A program made the position numbers and the translations under genes. A stretch of 64,000 bases of DNA. Origin: Nocardia anocheti. GTDB lineage: Bacteria > Actinomycetota > Actinomycetes > Mycobacteriales > Mycobacteriaceae. How positions within the stretch are numbered: the stretch's first letter is position 1; the number at the start of each line of letters is the position of its first letter. A model generated the notes under the pieces. It saw only the letters and a program-made list of their open reading frames with translations. It was not told where the DNA came from and made no database searches. The stretch covers positions 1-64,000 of the forward strand of contig NZ_JAQQFV010000002.1 of the NCBI RefSeq assembly GCF_029675105.1. Direction: 5' to 3'. Positions 38,464 through 47,186 of the stretch are shown piece after piece.

Positions 38464-39646
38464 CGCCGTCCTGTGTCGCCGACCGCGTCCCGGAGCTCCG
38501 CCGGGCGACCGTCACCGCCGACGCGGCGGCACTGAGCGCGCTGTTGATCGAGATCTCGCCGCGCATGCCCGGCGCGGCGACCATGTCACCGGCCAGGTAG
38601 ACGCCGTCACCACGGTCGATGGCGGGCCGGTCGCGCCAGGTGGTGCCGGGCAGGTCCAGCGCGCCCATGCGGTTCTTGGCGGTGGAGGTGCGGTGGAAGG
38701 TGGTCCGGGAGCGCCAGTCCGGCAGCACGGCGTCGGCCAGGGTTTCGAGACGCTGGTGGGCGCTGTCGCGGGATTCGTTCGCGCGCACCGGCATCTGGAG
38801 CTGGAACAGCGATTCGCCCGCAGGGGCGATGGTGTCGTCCTGGGCGGTGTAGCACTCGGAGAAGCCCCCTTCGTCCAGGTCGAACATCAGGAACCGGTCT
38901 CGACGGTCCTTACGCACCCCGATGTCGAGCAGCGCGGCGAAACCACCGGTGCCGTGCAGACTTTCGTCGCCCAGCAGGCGCCGCGCCGAGTCGAGATCGG
39001 TGGCCACGATCACCGGACCGTCGGTGGGCAGCGTGTCGACCCTGGCGCCCGTCTCGATGACGACGCCGAGTTCGGTGGCCCGCGCGATCATCCGGTCGAT
39101 CACCTGCTGCCAGCCGCCCCGCACCCAGCGCACCCCCGGCACGTTCACACCCAGCACCCGCTGGAACAGATCCCATACGAACGCCGCCGACAACCGGCCG
39201 GTCTCCGCGTCGTAAGTGACCACGCTGATCGTATTGGCCACCCGCGTGGCGGTCCGCTCGCCCCAGCGCTGGGCGGCCCAACTGTGGAAATCGACGTCCA
39301 CGGGCGCCTGTAACCACTTCCGCGACTGCGCGCGCAGCACCCCCGGCGGCGGCACCCGTCGAACCCGTCCGTCCACCCGGAAGCCGATCTTGGCGGCGTC
39401 GGTGAGCCCGGGCCAGCCCAGCCCGGCGACGAGACCTCGCTCCTTCAACCAGGTGTAGTGCGGGCCGTCGGCATAGAACACGTGCGCGCCCTCGTGTGCC
39501 ACATGCGGCGGCGGAGTCGCGCGACCGCGTCCGCCCAGCGACTGATGCGCCTCGAAAAGCCTGACCGGCACGCCTTGTTCGGCAGCGGCGATCGCCGCCG
39601 TGAGCCCGGCCAGTCCGCCCCCGATGACGGTGATCGGTGTGTTCAT
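38450..39646 (-). CDS. FAD-dependent oxidoreductase (amine-oxidase/phytoene-desaturase-like)
   Basis: 398 residues. An N-terminal dinucleotide fold (VIGGGLAGLTAA, Glu34 ending strand beta2, SLGGRGR) and a C-terminal FAD closing motif (GVYLAGDMVAAPGMRGE). The middle lacks features that would name the substrate; carotenoid, protoporphyrinogen and amine oxidases share this fold. ATG 39646 overlaps the TetR gene stop by one base, so the two form an operon and the regulator probably controls this enzyme. Confidence 0.87.
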   Translation of the reverse strand: MNTPITVIGGGLAGLTAAIAAAEQGVPVRLFEAHQSLGGRGRATPPPHVAHEGAHVFYADGPHYTWLKERGLVAGLGWPGLTDAAKIGFRVDGRVRRVPPPGVLRAQSRKWLQAPVDVDFHSWAAQRWGERTATRVANTISVVTYDAETGRLSAAFVWDLFQRVLGVNVPGVRWVRGGWQQVIDRMIARATELGVVIETGARVDTLPTDGPVIVATDLDSARRLLGDESLHGTGGFAALLDIGVRKDRRDRFLMFDLDEGGFSECYTAQDDTIAPAGESLFQLQMPVRANESRDSAHQRLETLADAVLPDWRSRTTFHRTSTAKNRMGALDLPGTTWRDRPAIDRGDGVYLAGDMVAAPGMRGEISINSALSAAASAVTVARRSSGTRSATQDGVSGR

Positions 39647-40293
39647 CAGCTGCCCTCTCCTTCGATACGCGCCCGGTCGAGCCGGGCGGCGATCAGCTCC
39701 GCGGTGGCCCGCAGGTAGCGTTCGGTGTCGACGTCGGCCGGGTGACCACCGTCGAAGATGTCGCCCATCATCCAGAGGTGGGCCAGGGCGCCGACCAGGA
39801 CGGCGGCCGCCGCCTCCCAATCCTGTTCGCGCGCAGTGGGTCCGGCCATCTCCACGAGTCCGCGGGTGACGGCGGACATGACTACCGCGTACTCCTGCTC
39901 CCGGAAGACCTCGAGCAGTGGTGTGGGAATCGAGTTGTCCCGCAGCAGGATTCGGGTCACATCGCGGTCGTGGTCGAGACGGTCCAGGCCGATCCGGCAC
40001 AGCGCGAGCAACATGTCGACCGGGTCGGCGGTCGGGGCGAACGCGGCCAGCGCGTCGGCCAGCGAGAATTCCGGCGACAGGAACAGATCCCACTGGGCCC
40101 GATCGCGCAGCCGCGCGTCCACCGCCGACACCAGCAGTTCGTCCTTGGACTTGAAGTGCCGGTAGAGCGCCCCCGACCCGCCCGAGAGTCCGGCCGCCCG
40201 CTCGATCTGGGCGACCGAGGTCTTGGCGAAACCCTGCTCGCCGAACAGCCGCAGGGCCTCGTCCATGATCCGCTCCCGCGTCGTGGGCGTCAC
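39646..40293 (-). CDS. TetR-family repressor
   Basis: 215 residues. The N-terminal helix-turn-helix domain (about 1-50) contains the recognisable GFAKTSVAQIERAAGLSGGSGALYRHFKSKDELL; the C-terminal ligand domain is not assignable. GGAGG precedes the GTG at 40293. A perfect 8-bp-arm inverted repeat lies 12 nt upstream, so it is likely autoregulated together with the oxidoreductase gene. Confidence 0.93.
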   Translation of the reverse strand: MTPTTRERIMDEALRLFGEQGFAKTSVAQIERAAGLSGGSGALYRHFKSKDELLVSAVDARLRDRAQWDLFLSPEFSLADALAAFAPTADPVDMLLALCRIGLDRLDHDRDVTRILLRDNSIPTPLLEVFREQEYAVVMSAVTRGLVEMAGPTAREQDWEAAAAVLVGALAHLWMMGDIFDGGHPADVDTERYLRATAELIAARLDRARIEGEGS

Positions 40294-40305
40294 GTCACCT
40301 CCGTT

Positions 40306-40325
40306 GTAAGTAACCGCTTACTTAC
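40306..40325. promoter_or_regulatory. TetR operator GTAAGTAA-n4-TTACTTAC
   Basis: Perfect 8-bp arms around CCGC, AT-rich within GC-rich DNA, in the gap upstream of the TetR gene. It is the strongest local candidate for the binding site of that regulator. Confidence 0.75.
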
Positions 40326-40482
40326 TGTGACTCGAGCGCGCCGGATCCGCAATACCCCCGCGCTGACCGGACCCGAGGCAACGGAATAGCCACAGGTGAT
40401 TCGGTATCGCTATAGGGGGTAGATACTCGACAGGCGCTTCGGCAATCGGCCGCGGCGGCCGGGAAGAGCGAAAGGAAGTGCT

Positions 40483-41274
40483 GTGGATACCACCGTCGTT
40501 GCGATCGATTTCCAGCAGGGCATAACTGACGCGTGGAGTTCGGTCGCGCAATTCGTTCCGAAGGCTGTCGCCTTCGTCGCCATCCTCATCATCGGCTGGA
40601 TCATCGCGAAAATCGTGGCCAGAATCGTCGACGCCGTTCTGGAGCGGGTAGGTTTCGATCGACTCGTCGAACGCGGGCAGATCCGGAAAATGATGTCCCG
40701 CAGCAAATATGACGCCTCCGATATCCTCGCGAAGATCGCCTATTACGCGATTCTGCTGATCGCGTTGCAGATCGGTTTCGGCGTGTTCGGGCCGAACCCG
40801 GTCAGCGACCTGCTCACCAGCATCGTGGCCTGGCTGCCCAAGGCGGCGGTGGCGATCGTGATCGTGGTGATCGCGGCGGCCATCGCGCACGCGGTCAGCG
40901 AGATGATCACCAATGTGCTGGGCGGACTGTCCTACGGGCCGCTGCTGGGCAAGATCGCGGCGGTGTTCATCTGGGGTATCGGCATCATCGCCGCGCTCAA
41001 CCAGATCGGCGTCGCCACCACGGTGACCACCCCGATCCTGATCGCGGTGCTCGCCACCATCGGCGGCATCCTGGTCGTCGGCGTGGGCGGTGGTCTGGTG
41101 CGGCCGATGGAACAGCGGTGGAACCGCGTGCTCGGCGGCCTGGAGTCGGAGATGCCCGCGATGAAGGGGCACGCCGAGGCCTACCAGCGCGGCAAGGAGG
41201 ACGCCACCCGGGCGGGCGAGCGGGTCAGCACCACCCAGGAGTGGACGACCGAGACGCGCGGTACGACCACCTGA
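40483..41274 (+). CDS. Mechanosensitive-channel-like small membrane protein (TM-helix repeat)
   Basis: 263 residues with about five hydrophobic helices. Two repeats of the conserved TM-helix type are visible (VAFVAILIIGWIIAKIVARIVDAVLERVGFD and WLPKAAVAIVIVVIAAAIAHAV), the arrangement seen in CmpX/MscS-related proteins that lack the full MscS beta domain. The C-terminal tail is charged and probably cytoplasmic. AAAGGAAG lies about 8 nt before GTG 40483. Role in osmotic or membrane stress is inferred from family only. Confidence 0.87.
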   Translation: MDTTVVAIDFQQGITDAWSSVAQFVPKAVAFVAILIIGWIIAKIVARIVDAVLERVGFDRLVERGQIRKMMSRSKYDASDILAKIAYYAILLIALQIGFGVFGPNPVSDLLTSIVAWLPKAAVAIVIVVIAAAIAHAVSEMITNVLGGLSYGPLLGKIAAVFIWGIGIIAALNQIGVATTVTTPILIAVLATIGGILVVGVGGGLVRPMEQRWNRVLGGLESEMPAMKGHAEAYQRGKEDATRAGERVSTTQEWTTETRGTTT

Positions 41275-41325
41275 GTGCGACCGATCACGGCGCTCCGCCA
41301 CCGTGCGGGGCGCCGTCGTCGCGTG

Positions 41326-41655
41326 TCAGAACCCCGCGTGCGCGCACACCGCGGCGATCCGCAGCGACAGCCAATCCGCCGTCTGCCAATCCAGCGGCGG
41401 GAACACCGGATATTCGGTGTGCTCGATCAGTCCCCGCACATATCCGGCGAGCAGGATGTTCACCGGAATCCGCTCCGAATCCACCACCCCGAATTCCAGA
41501 ATGTCCCGCACCGCGGCCGCATGCTGATCCAGCTCCGCCGTCAACCCGGGCACCTCGACGGCCGCCGCGACCGCAGGCGCCCCGAATTCCGTATTCAACT
41601 GCTGCAGATGGCGTCGTGCCGAGAATTCGAGCAACGCGGGACCGGGCGAAAACAT
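41326..41655 (-). CDS. DUF6401-like small protein
   Basis: 109 residues, soluble, helical. The PGLTAELDQHAAAVRDIL core and the following LLAGYVRGLIEHTEYP resemble the DUF6401 family found across actinobacteria, sometimes near natural-product genes; the function is unknown. TACCAT ends 6 nt before the ATG at 41655 on its strand, which indicates a leaderless transcript. It stands alone between unrelated genes. Confidence 0.68.
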   Translation of the reverse strand: MFSPGPALLEFSARRHLQQLNTEFGAPAVAAAVEVPGLTAELDQHAAAVRDILEFGVVDSERIPVNILLAGYVRGLIEHTEYPVFPPLDWQTADWLSLRIAAVCAHAGF

Positions 41656-41721
41656 TACTGGATGGTATCAATTTCATCCCGACCCGATGAACTCCAGTGG
41701 CGAATCTCTCGGAGAACCGGG

Positions 41722-42141
41722 TCAGACGGTCTGGACGACCACCCGCGGATCGACCATGCGCGTGAGATCGTCGACGTCGGAGGTGTATACCGTGACCTCC
41801 CCCGGCTGATCGTTCGCCACCACCGCCAGTACCGCGTCGATCGCGTACTTGTGCCCGTGCAGACCCGCCGACGTCAGCAGTCGCCGTGCCGCACGCGCCT
41901 GCTCCTTACCCAGATCGGCGACCACCAGCCGGGACAAGACCCAATCCCATCGATGCGCCGAGGTCCGGCCGTCGTGCGCCTCGACCACTGTCATCGGCGA
42001 GGTGACCACCACGGCGTCGAGTTCGGCGGCTACGACGATCCGGGCGATCATCGCACGGTCACCACGCACCGCCTTCGACAACGCCTCCGAATCGAGGACG
42101 TGCACGCGCGGCACCGCGGCCTGCGGTCGCTTCTTGCTCAC
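41722..42141 (-). CDS. PIN-domain toxin of a VapBC-like pair
   Basis: 139 residues. PIN landmarks: VHVLDSEALSKAV with the first Asp, VVEAHDG, HKYAIDAVLAVVA with the third acidic residue, and TSDVDDLTRM near the end. The GTG at 42141 overlaps the antitoxin stop (GTGA). The open frame upstream to 42258 is antisense-like noise and is excluded. Predicted RNase activity is inferred from the family. Confidence 0.85.
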   Translation of the reverse strand: MSKKRPQAAVPRVHVLDSEALSKAVRGDRAMIARIVVAAELDAVVVTSPMTVVEAHDGRTSAHRWDWVLSRLVVADLGKEQARAARRLLTSAGLHGHKYAIDAVLAVVANDQPGEVTVYTSDVDDLTRMVDPRVVVQTV

Positions 42142-42404
42142 GCCGAACGACGCTCGGCGGCCCGGCGCCGATCGTGCTCGGCGTCCACGGCCGCGAGTTC
42201 GGCCAGCGCCGCCGACCGCTCGGCGTCGGTGACCGGCCCGTGTTCGTCCTGCAGCCACTGAGCCAGCTCGACCAACCGATCCCGCTCCAGCTTCGCCCGC
42301 AACGCCTCGGCGATATAGGCGGACAGACCACGATCACTGGCCTCCGCCCGGATCTCGTCGAGAAGATCCTCGGGAACCGTGACGGTGATCTTCCTGGTGG
42401 CCAT
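42138..42404 (-). CDS. Ribbon-helix-helix antitoxin
   Basis: 88 residues. An N-terminal RHH DNA-binding segment (ATRKITVTVPEDLLDEIRAEA, SAYIAEALRAKLERD) is followed by an acidic, Ala-rich toxin-binding tail. ATG 42404 is preferred to the codon at 42416 because TATGGT ends 7 nt upstream on this strand. It overlaps the PIN toxin gene by 4 nt. Confidence 0.87.
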   Translation of the reverse strand: MATRKITVTVPEDLLDEIRAEASDRGLSAYIAEALRAKLERDRLVELAQWLQDEHGPVTDAERSAALAELAAVDAEHDRRRAAERRSA

Positions 42405-42411
42405 ACAAACC

Positions 42412-42417
42412 ACCATA
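42412..42417 (-). promoter_or_regulatory. -10 element of the RHH/PIN operon
   Basis: TATGGT on the minus strand, 7 nt from the antitoxin ATG, no ribosome site: leaderless geometry. Confidence 0.5.
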
Positions 42418-42460
42418 CTCGCCGTACTACCTGGGTGGGTTCAGAATCCCACCGACAGAA

Positions 42461-43840
42461 TCAGTGGCCGGTGCTGAGGAAGCCGAGGAGGTCGTGGCGG
42501 GTGATGACGCCGACGGGCTTGCCGTCTTCGACGACCATGAGGGCGTCGGTGTCGGAGAGGGCCTTGGTGGCGGTGGAGATGGGTTCGCCGGAGCCGATGA
42601 GGGGGAAGGAAGGGCTCATGTGCTGGGCGACGGAGTCGGTGAGGTGGGCGCGGCCCTCGAAGACGGCGGAGAGCAGGTCGCGTTCGGTGACACTGCCCGC
42701 GACCTCACCGGCCATGACCGGCGGTTCGGCGCCGACGACCGGCATCTGCGAGACGCCGTATTCGCGCAGGATCTCGATGGCGTCGCGCAGGGTCTCCGAC
42801 GGGTGGGTGTGCACCAGGTCGGGCAGTTCGCCGGACTTGCCGCGCAGCACGTCGCCGACCAGCGGCTCGGGGCCCGCCTCGAGCGGGGTGCGCAGGAAGC
42901 CGTAGGAGCTCATCCACTTGTCGTTGAAGATCTTCGACAGGTAGCCGCGGCCACCGTCGGGCAGCAGCACGACCACGACGGCGTCGGGGTCACGGCGGGC
43001 CACCTCGATGGCGGCGACCACGGCCATGCCGCAGGAACCACCGACGAGCAGGCCCTCCTCGCGGGCCAGGCGGCGGGTCATGTCGAAGGAGTCGGCGTCG
43101 GAGACGGCGATGATCTCGTCGGGCACGGCCGGGTCGTAGGCCGAGGGCCAGAAGTCCTCGCCGACGCCCTCGACCAGGTAGGGGCGCCCGGTGCCGCCGG
43201 AGTAGACCGAGCCCTCCGGATCGGCGCCGATGATCTTCACCTTGCCGCCGGAGACCTCCTTGAGGTAGCGGCCGGTGCCGGTGATGGTGCCGCCGGTGCC
43301 GACACCGGCGACGAAGTGGGTCACCTTGCCGTCGGTGTCACGCCAGATCTCCGGACCGGTGGTCTCGTAGTGGCTGTCGGGGCCGCCGGGGTTGGCGTAC
43401 TGGTTGGGCTTCCAGGCGCCCTCGATCTCGCGGACCAGGCGATCGGAGACGTTGTAGTAGCTGTCGGGATGCTCCGGCGGCACGGCGGTCGGGCAGACCA
43501 CGACTTCGGCGCCGTAGGCCCGCAGGACATTGCGCTTGTCCTCGCTGACCTTGTCCGGGCAGACGAACACGCACTTGTAGCCGCGCTGCTGGGCCACCAG
43601 CGCCAGCCCGACACCGGTGTTGCCCGAGGTCGGCTCGACGATCGTGCCGCCCGGCTTCAGCAGGCCCTCTTCCTCGGCGGCGTCGATCATCTTGACCGCG
43701 ATGCGGTCCTTGGAGCTGCCGCCCGGGTTGAGGTATTCGATCTTGGCGGCCACCAGACCCGCGTTGGGCCCGACCACCGAGTTCAGTCGAACCAGGGGGG
43801 TGTTGCCGATGAGGTCGACGACGTGATCCGCGATGCGCAT
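42461..43840 (-). CDS. cbs: Cystathionine beta-synthase
   Basis: 459 residues. Makes cystathionine from serine and homocysteine (reverse transsulfuration). The PLP domain has Lys44 in GGSSKDRIAVKM, SGNTG and GTGGTITGTGRYL; two CBS domains fill residues from about 335. It aligns almost without gaps to M. tuberculosis Rv1077. Unlike the human enzyme it lacks an N-terminal haem region. ATG 43840 gives the conserved MRIADHVVDLIGNTPLV start; the ATG at 43849 is possible. Together with metB it covers both directions between cysteine and homocysteine. Confidence 0.96.
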   Translation of the reverse strand: MRIADHVVDLIGNTPLVRLNSVVGPNAGLVAAKIEYLNPGGSSKDRIAVKMIDAAEEEGLLKPGGTIVEPTSGNTGVGLALVAQQRGYKCVFVCPDKVSEDKRNVLRAYGAEVVVCPTAVPPEHPDSYYNVSDRLVREIEGAWKPNQYANPGGPDSHYETTGPEIWRDTDGKVTHFVAGVGTGGTITGTGRYLKEVSGGKVKIIGADPEGSVYSGGTGRPYLVEGVGEDFWPSAYDPAVPDEIIAVSDADSFDMTRRLAREEGLLVGGSCGMAVVAAIEVARRDPDAVVVVLLPDGGRGYLSKIFNDKWMSSYGFLRTPLEAGPEPLVGDVLRGKSGELPDLVHTHPSETLRDAIEILREYGVSQMPVVGAEPPVMAGEVAGSVTERDLLSAVFEGRAHLTDSVAQHMSPSFPLIGSGEPISTATKALSDTDALMVVEDGKPVGVITRHDLLGFLSTGH

Positions 43841-43964
43841 GGCCTCCATCGTTCCAGAACCCCGGGGCGGCGGCGCGACCTGGTCCGATCGAGTGAGCCA
43901 GAGCACCGGCGCGCCCGGGCCGCGCGGGCTTGTCCCGGGGCGGATCACCTGATTTCGTTAGGGC

Positions 43965-44846
43965 ATGAGAGTCGGACTGCGCGCGGCTGTCGTCACCGGC
44001 GCGACCACCGTGCTCGCCGGGTCCGGTGCGGGCACCATCTCCTGGGCCACCTATCGGTTGCTGATGACACAGGCGGGGGCCGCGCGGGCGGTGATCGGAC
44101 GCGACACCTCCAAGCCGCCCGAGGCCGACGGGGTCTACGCGCCCGGCGCGCAACGGCCCGAACCGTGGCGCACCGGCCTGCCCAGCGACCTGCACCTGAT
44201 GATCTTCGGTGACTCCACCGCCGCCGGGCTCGGCTGTCTGAGCGCGGCCGACGTGCCCGGCGTGCGGCTGGCGCGCGGGCTCGCCGAGGCGAGCGGGATG
44301 CGGGTCCGATTGAGTACCAAGGCCATCTCGGGGGCCACCTCCAAAGGGCTGGCCGGGCAGGTCGACGCGATGTTCGTCGCCGGACCGCCACCGGACGCGG
44401 CGGTCATCCTGGTGGGCGCCAACGACATCACCAAGAAGCACTCCATCCGGGCCTCGGCGCGCCGCTTGGCCAGCGCGGTGGCGCGATTGCGCGCGGCCGA
44501 CGCGCTGGTGGTCGTGGGCACCTGCCCGAATCTGGGTACCGTCACCGCGATCCAGCAGCCGCTGCGCACGGTGGTCGCGAACTGGAGTGTGCGGCTGGCC
44601 AAGGCGCAGACGGTGGCGACCACGCTGGCCGACGGTGTCGCGGTGCCGATGGGTTCGCCGCTGGTCGCCTCGGAGTTCCGGGCGGCCCCGGAGATCCTGT
44701 TCGCGACCGACGGATTCCACCCGTCGGCGGCGGGTTACGAACTCGCCGCCGCCCAATTGCTTCCCGTACTGATCGCGGCCGTGCGCGAGGCGACCTGGTC
44801 TTCCGGTAGCGCACAGCGAGACGTAGATTCGGAATGGACCGGTTAG
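43965..44846 (+). CDS. SGNH/GDSL-family hydrolase (Rv1075c-like)
   Basis: 293 residues. A hydrophobic N terminus (about 5-30) suggests a membrane anchor or signal. Block I GDSTAAG supplies Ser84, VGANDI is the GxND block, and DGFHPS carries the Asp and His of the triad. This is an esterase/lipase-type fold; the substrate is unknown. Position next to cbs and the thiolase matches Rv1075c. The thiolase gene follows after 38 nt. Confidence 0.91.
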   Translation: MRVGLRAAVVTGATTVLAGSGAGTISWATYRLLMTQAGAARAVIGRDTSKPPEADGVYAPGAQRPEPWRTGLPSDLHLMIFGDSTAAGLGCLSAADVPGVRLARGLAEASGMRVRLSTKAISGATSKGLAGQVDAMFVAGPPPDAAVILVGANDITKKHSIRASARRLASAVARLRAADALVVVGTCPNLGTVTAIQQPLRTVVANWSVRLAKAQTVATTLADGVAVPMGSPLVASEFRAAPEILFATDGFHPSAAGYELAAAQLLPVLIAAVREATWSSGSAQRDVDSEWTG

Positions 44847-44884
44847 TACACAGCCGTTCGCCAGCCATGTGAAAAGGAGTCCTC

Positions 44885-46105
44885 ATGCCCGAGGCCGTCA
44901 TCGTCTCCACCGCCCGCTCCCCGATCGGCCGTGCCGTCAAGGGGTCCCTGGCGAGTATGCGTCCGGACGACCTGACCGCGCAGATGGTCCAGGCCGCGCT
45001 GGCCAAGGTGCCCTCGCTCGACCCGACGCAGATCGACGACATCATCCTGGGCACCGGCTCCCCCGCCGGTGAGGGTGGCTTCAACCAGGGCCGCATCGTC
45101 GCGGTGAAGCTGGGTCTGGACGTGGTGCCCGGCACCACCGTGCACCGCTACTGTGCCTCCTCGCTGCAGTCCACCCGGATGGCCTTCCACGCCATCAAGG
45201 CCGGGGAGGGTGACGTGTTCATCTCCGCCGGTGTGGAGACCGTTTCGCGCTACGCGCGCGGCTCGGCCGACAGCTCGCCCGACACCAAGAACCCCGAGTT
45301 CGCCGAGGCCGAGGCCCGCACCGCCAAGACCGCCGAGGGCGGCGCGGGCGCGTGGCACGACCCGCGGCAGGACGGCCTGCTGCCCGACGCCTACATCGCG
45401 ATGGGCCAGACCGCGGAGAACGTCGCCTCGCTGACCGGCATCTCCCGCGAGGACCAGGACCGCTGGGGCGTGCGCTCGCAGAACCGCGCCGAGGAGGCCA
45501 TCAAGTCCGGCTTCTTCGAGCGCGAGATCACCCCGGTCACCCTGGCCGACGGCACCGTGGTGAGCAAGGACGACGGCCCGCGCGCTGGCGTCACCTACGA
45601 GGCGGTCAGCCAGCTCAAGCCGGTGTTCCGTCCCGACGGCACCGTCACCGCCGGTAACTGCTGCCCGCTCAACGACGGCGCGGCCGCGCTGGTCATCATG
45701 AGCGACACCAAGGCCAAGGAGCTGGGCCTGACCCCGCTGGCCCGCATCGTGTCCACCGGCGTGTCCGGCCTGTCGCCGGAGATCATGGGCCTTGGCCCGG
45801 TCGAGGCCGTGAAGAAGGCGCTGGCCTTCGCGGGCAAGTCGGTCTCCGACATCGACCTGTTCGAGATCAACGAGGCCTTCGCCGTGCAGGTGCTCGGCTC
45901 GGCGCGTGAGCTCAAGATCGACGAGGACAAGCTCAATGTCTCCGGTGGCGCGATCGCGCTGGGTCATCCCTTCGGCATGACCGGTGCCCGCATCACCACC
46001 ACCCTGCTGAACAACCTGCAGACCTACGACAAGCAGTTCGGCGTGGAGACCATGTGCGTCGGCGGCGGCCAGGGCATGGCGCTGGTGATCGAGCGCCTCA
46101 GCTGA
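44885..46105 (+). CDS. Acetyl-CoA acyltransferase (thiolase, FadA3-like)
   Basis: 406 residues. Performs the last step of beta-oxidation or the reverse condensation. The acylated Cys90 lies in HRYCASSLQS; NEAFA, GHPFGMTGAR and the second catalytic Cys in MCVGGGQG are present. Neighbourhood and sequence fit Rv1074c (fadA3). AAAAGGAG lies before ATG 44885. A long hairpin terminator follows the stop. Confidence 0.95.
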   Translation: MPEAVIVSTARSPIGRAVKGSLASMRPDDLTAQMVQAALAKVPSLDPTQIDDIILGTGSPAGEGGFNQGRIVAVKLGLDVVPGTTVHRYCASSLQSTRMAFHAIKAGEGDVFISAGVETVSRYARGSADSSPDTKNPEFAEAEARTAKTAEGGAGAWHDPRQDGLLPDAYIAMGQTAENVASLTGISREDQDRWGVRSQNRAEEAIKSGFFEREITPVTLADGTVVSKDDGPRAGVTYEAVSQLKPVFRPDGTVTAGNCCPLNDGAAALVIMSDTKAKELGLTPLARIVSTGVSGLSPEIMGLGPVEAVKKALAFAGKSVSDIDLFEINEAFAVQVLGSARELKIDEDKLNVSGGAIALGHPFGMTGARITTTLLNNLQTYDKQFGVETMCVGGGQGMALVIERLS

Positions 46106-46115
46106 GATAGACAGT

Positions 46116-46154
46116 AGAAGAGCGGCCCACCGGATTCCGGTGGGCCGCTCTTCT
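46116..46154. terminator. Bidirectional terminator between thiolase and BI-1 genes
   Basis: 18-bp perfect arms around ATT, extended by five further pairs (GACAG/CTGTC) past a single bulged T. The stem faces both convergent genes; TTCTCTGTCT follows on the plus side. Confidence 0.9.
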
Positions 46155-46166
46155 CTGTCTGCGCTA

Positions 46167-47039
46167 TCAGTCGCGCTGGAAGTAGCTCAGCAGGCGCAGG
46201 ATCTCGATGTAGAGCCAGACCAGGGTGACGGTCAGGCCGAGGGCGACACCCCAGGCGGCCTTCTCGGGGGCCTGGGCGCGGATCAGCTGATCGGCGGCGT
46301 CGAAGTCCAGCAGGAAGCTGAACGCGGCGATGGCGATGCAGACCAGGCTGAAGATGATCGCCAGCGCGCCACCGTCGCGCAGGCCGAAGCCGCCGTCGGT
46401 GAAGAAGCTCGCGATCAGGTTGCCGACCATCAGCACCAGCACGCCGACCATGGCACCGAGCAGCATGCGGGTGAAGCGCGGGGTGACCCGGATGGCGCCG
46501 GTCTTGTAGACCACCAGCATGCCGAAGAACACGCCGAAGGTGCCGAGCACCGCCTGGCCGATCAGGGCGCTACCGCCCACACCGCCGAAGGTGACGTCGG
46601 TGAACATCAGCGAGATGGCACCGAGGAACAGGCCCTCGAACGCCGCGTAGGACAGGACGATGGCGGGGTTGTCCATCTTGCGGCCGAAGCTGGCCACCAT
46701 GACCAGCACGAAGCCGATCAGTCCGCCGCCGATGACGAACAGCGGGGCCAGTGAGGGGTTGGCCGAGGACAGCGCGAACGAGATGATCGCCGTGACCGTG
46801 AGCACCGCGAGGGTGATGCCGGTCTTGGTGACCACGTCGTCGATGGTCATGGCACGGGTGGCGGGGGCCTGCTGGAACTGCTGGCCGTACTGCTGCCCGT
46901 ATTCGCCGTACTGCTGCTGTCCGTACTGCTGGTTGCCGAATTGGCCCGCGCCGGTCACGCCCGAACCGAAGTTCGCGTAACCGCCGACACCCTCCTGGCG
47001 GGGTAAGTTCTTGAACACCGGATTCGATGAGGTACGCAC
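46167..47039 (-). CDS. Bax inhibitor-1/YccA family membrane protein
   Basis: 290 residues with seven predicted membrane helices in the C-terminal 220 residues and the family's YEGLFLGAIS-like segment (AAFEGLFLGAISLMF). The N-terminal 70 residues are cytoplasmic and contain a Gln/Tyr/Gly-rich tract of repeated YGQQ units (about residues 35-55). The GTG at 47039 is chosen for an AAAGG ribosome site and the conserved TSSNPVFKNLPRQ start; the open frame to 47159 is dismissed. A calcium-leak or stress role is known for some relatives only. Confidence 0.9.
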   Translation of the reverse strand: MRTSSNPVFKNLPRQEGVGGYANFGSGVTGAGQFGNQQYGQQQYGEYGQQYGQQFQQAPATRAMTIDDVVTKTGITLAVLTVTAIISFALSSANPSLAPLFVIGGGLIGFVLVMVASFGRKMDNPAIVLSYAAFEGLFLGAISLMFTDVTFGGVGGSALIGQAVLGTFGVFFGMLVVYKTGAIRVTPRFTRMLLGAMVGVLVLMVGNLIASFFTDGGFGLRDGGALAIIFSLVCIAIAAFSFLLDFDAADQLIRAQAPEKAAWGVALGLTVTLVWLYIEILRLLSYFQRD

Positions 47040-47186
47040 CGTGCGCCTTTCTTTGGAGACGAGTCGCTGTACAGCTCCAACTGCCCTGTTCAACGTGTCG
47101 CGATCGGACAAAGTTCCCAGCGGCGCGATGCGTGACCGCGCCACCGTCCGTTCGGACAAATCGGACTCTACCGCGTCGGCGCCGCC

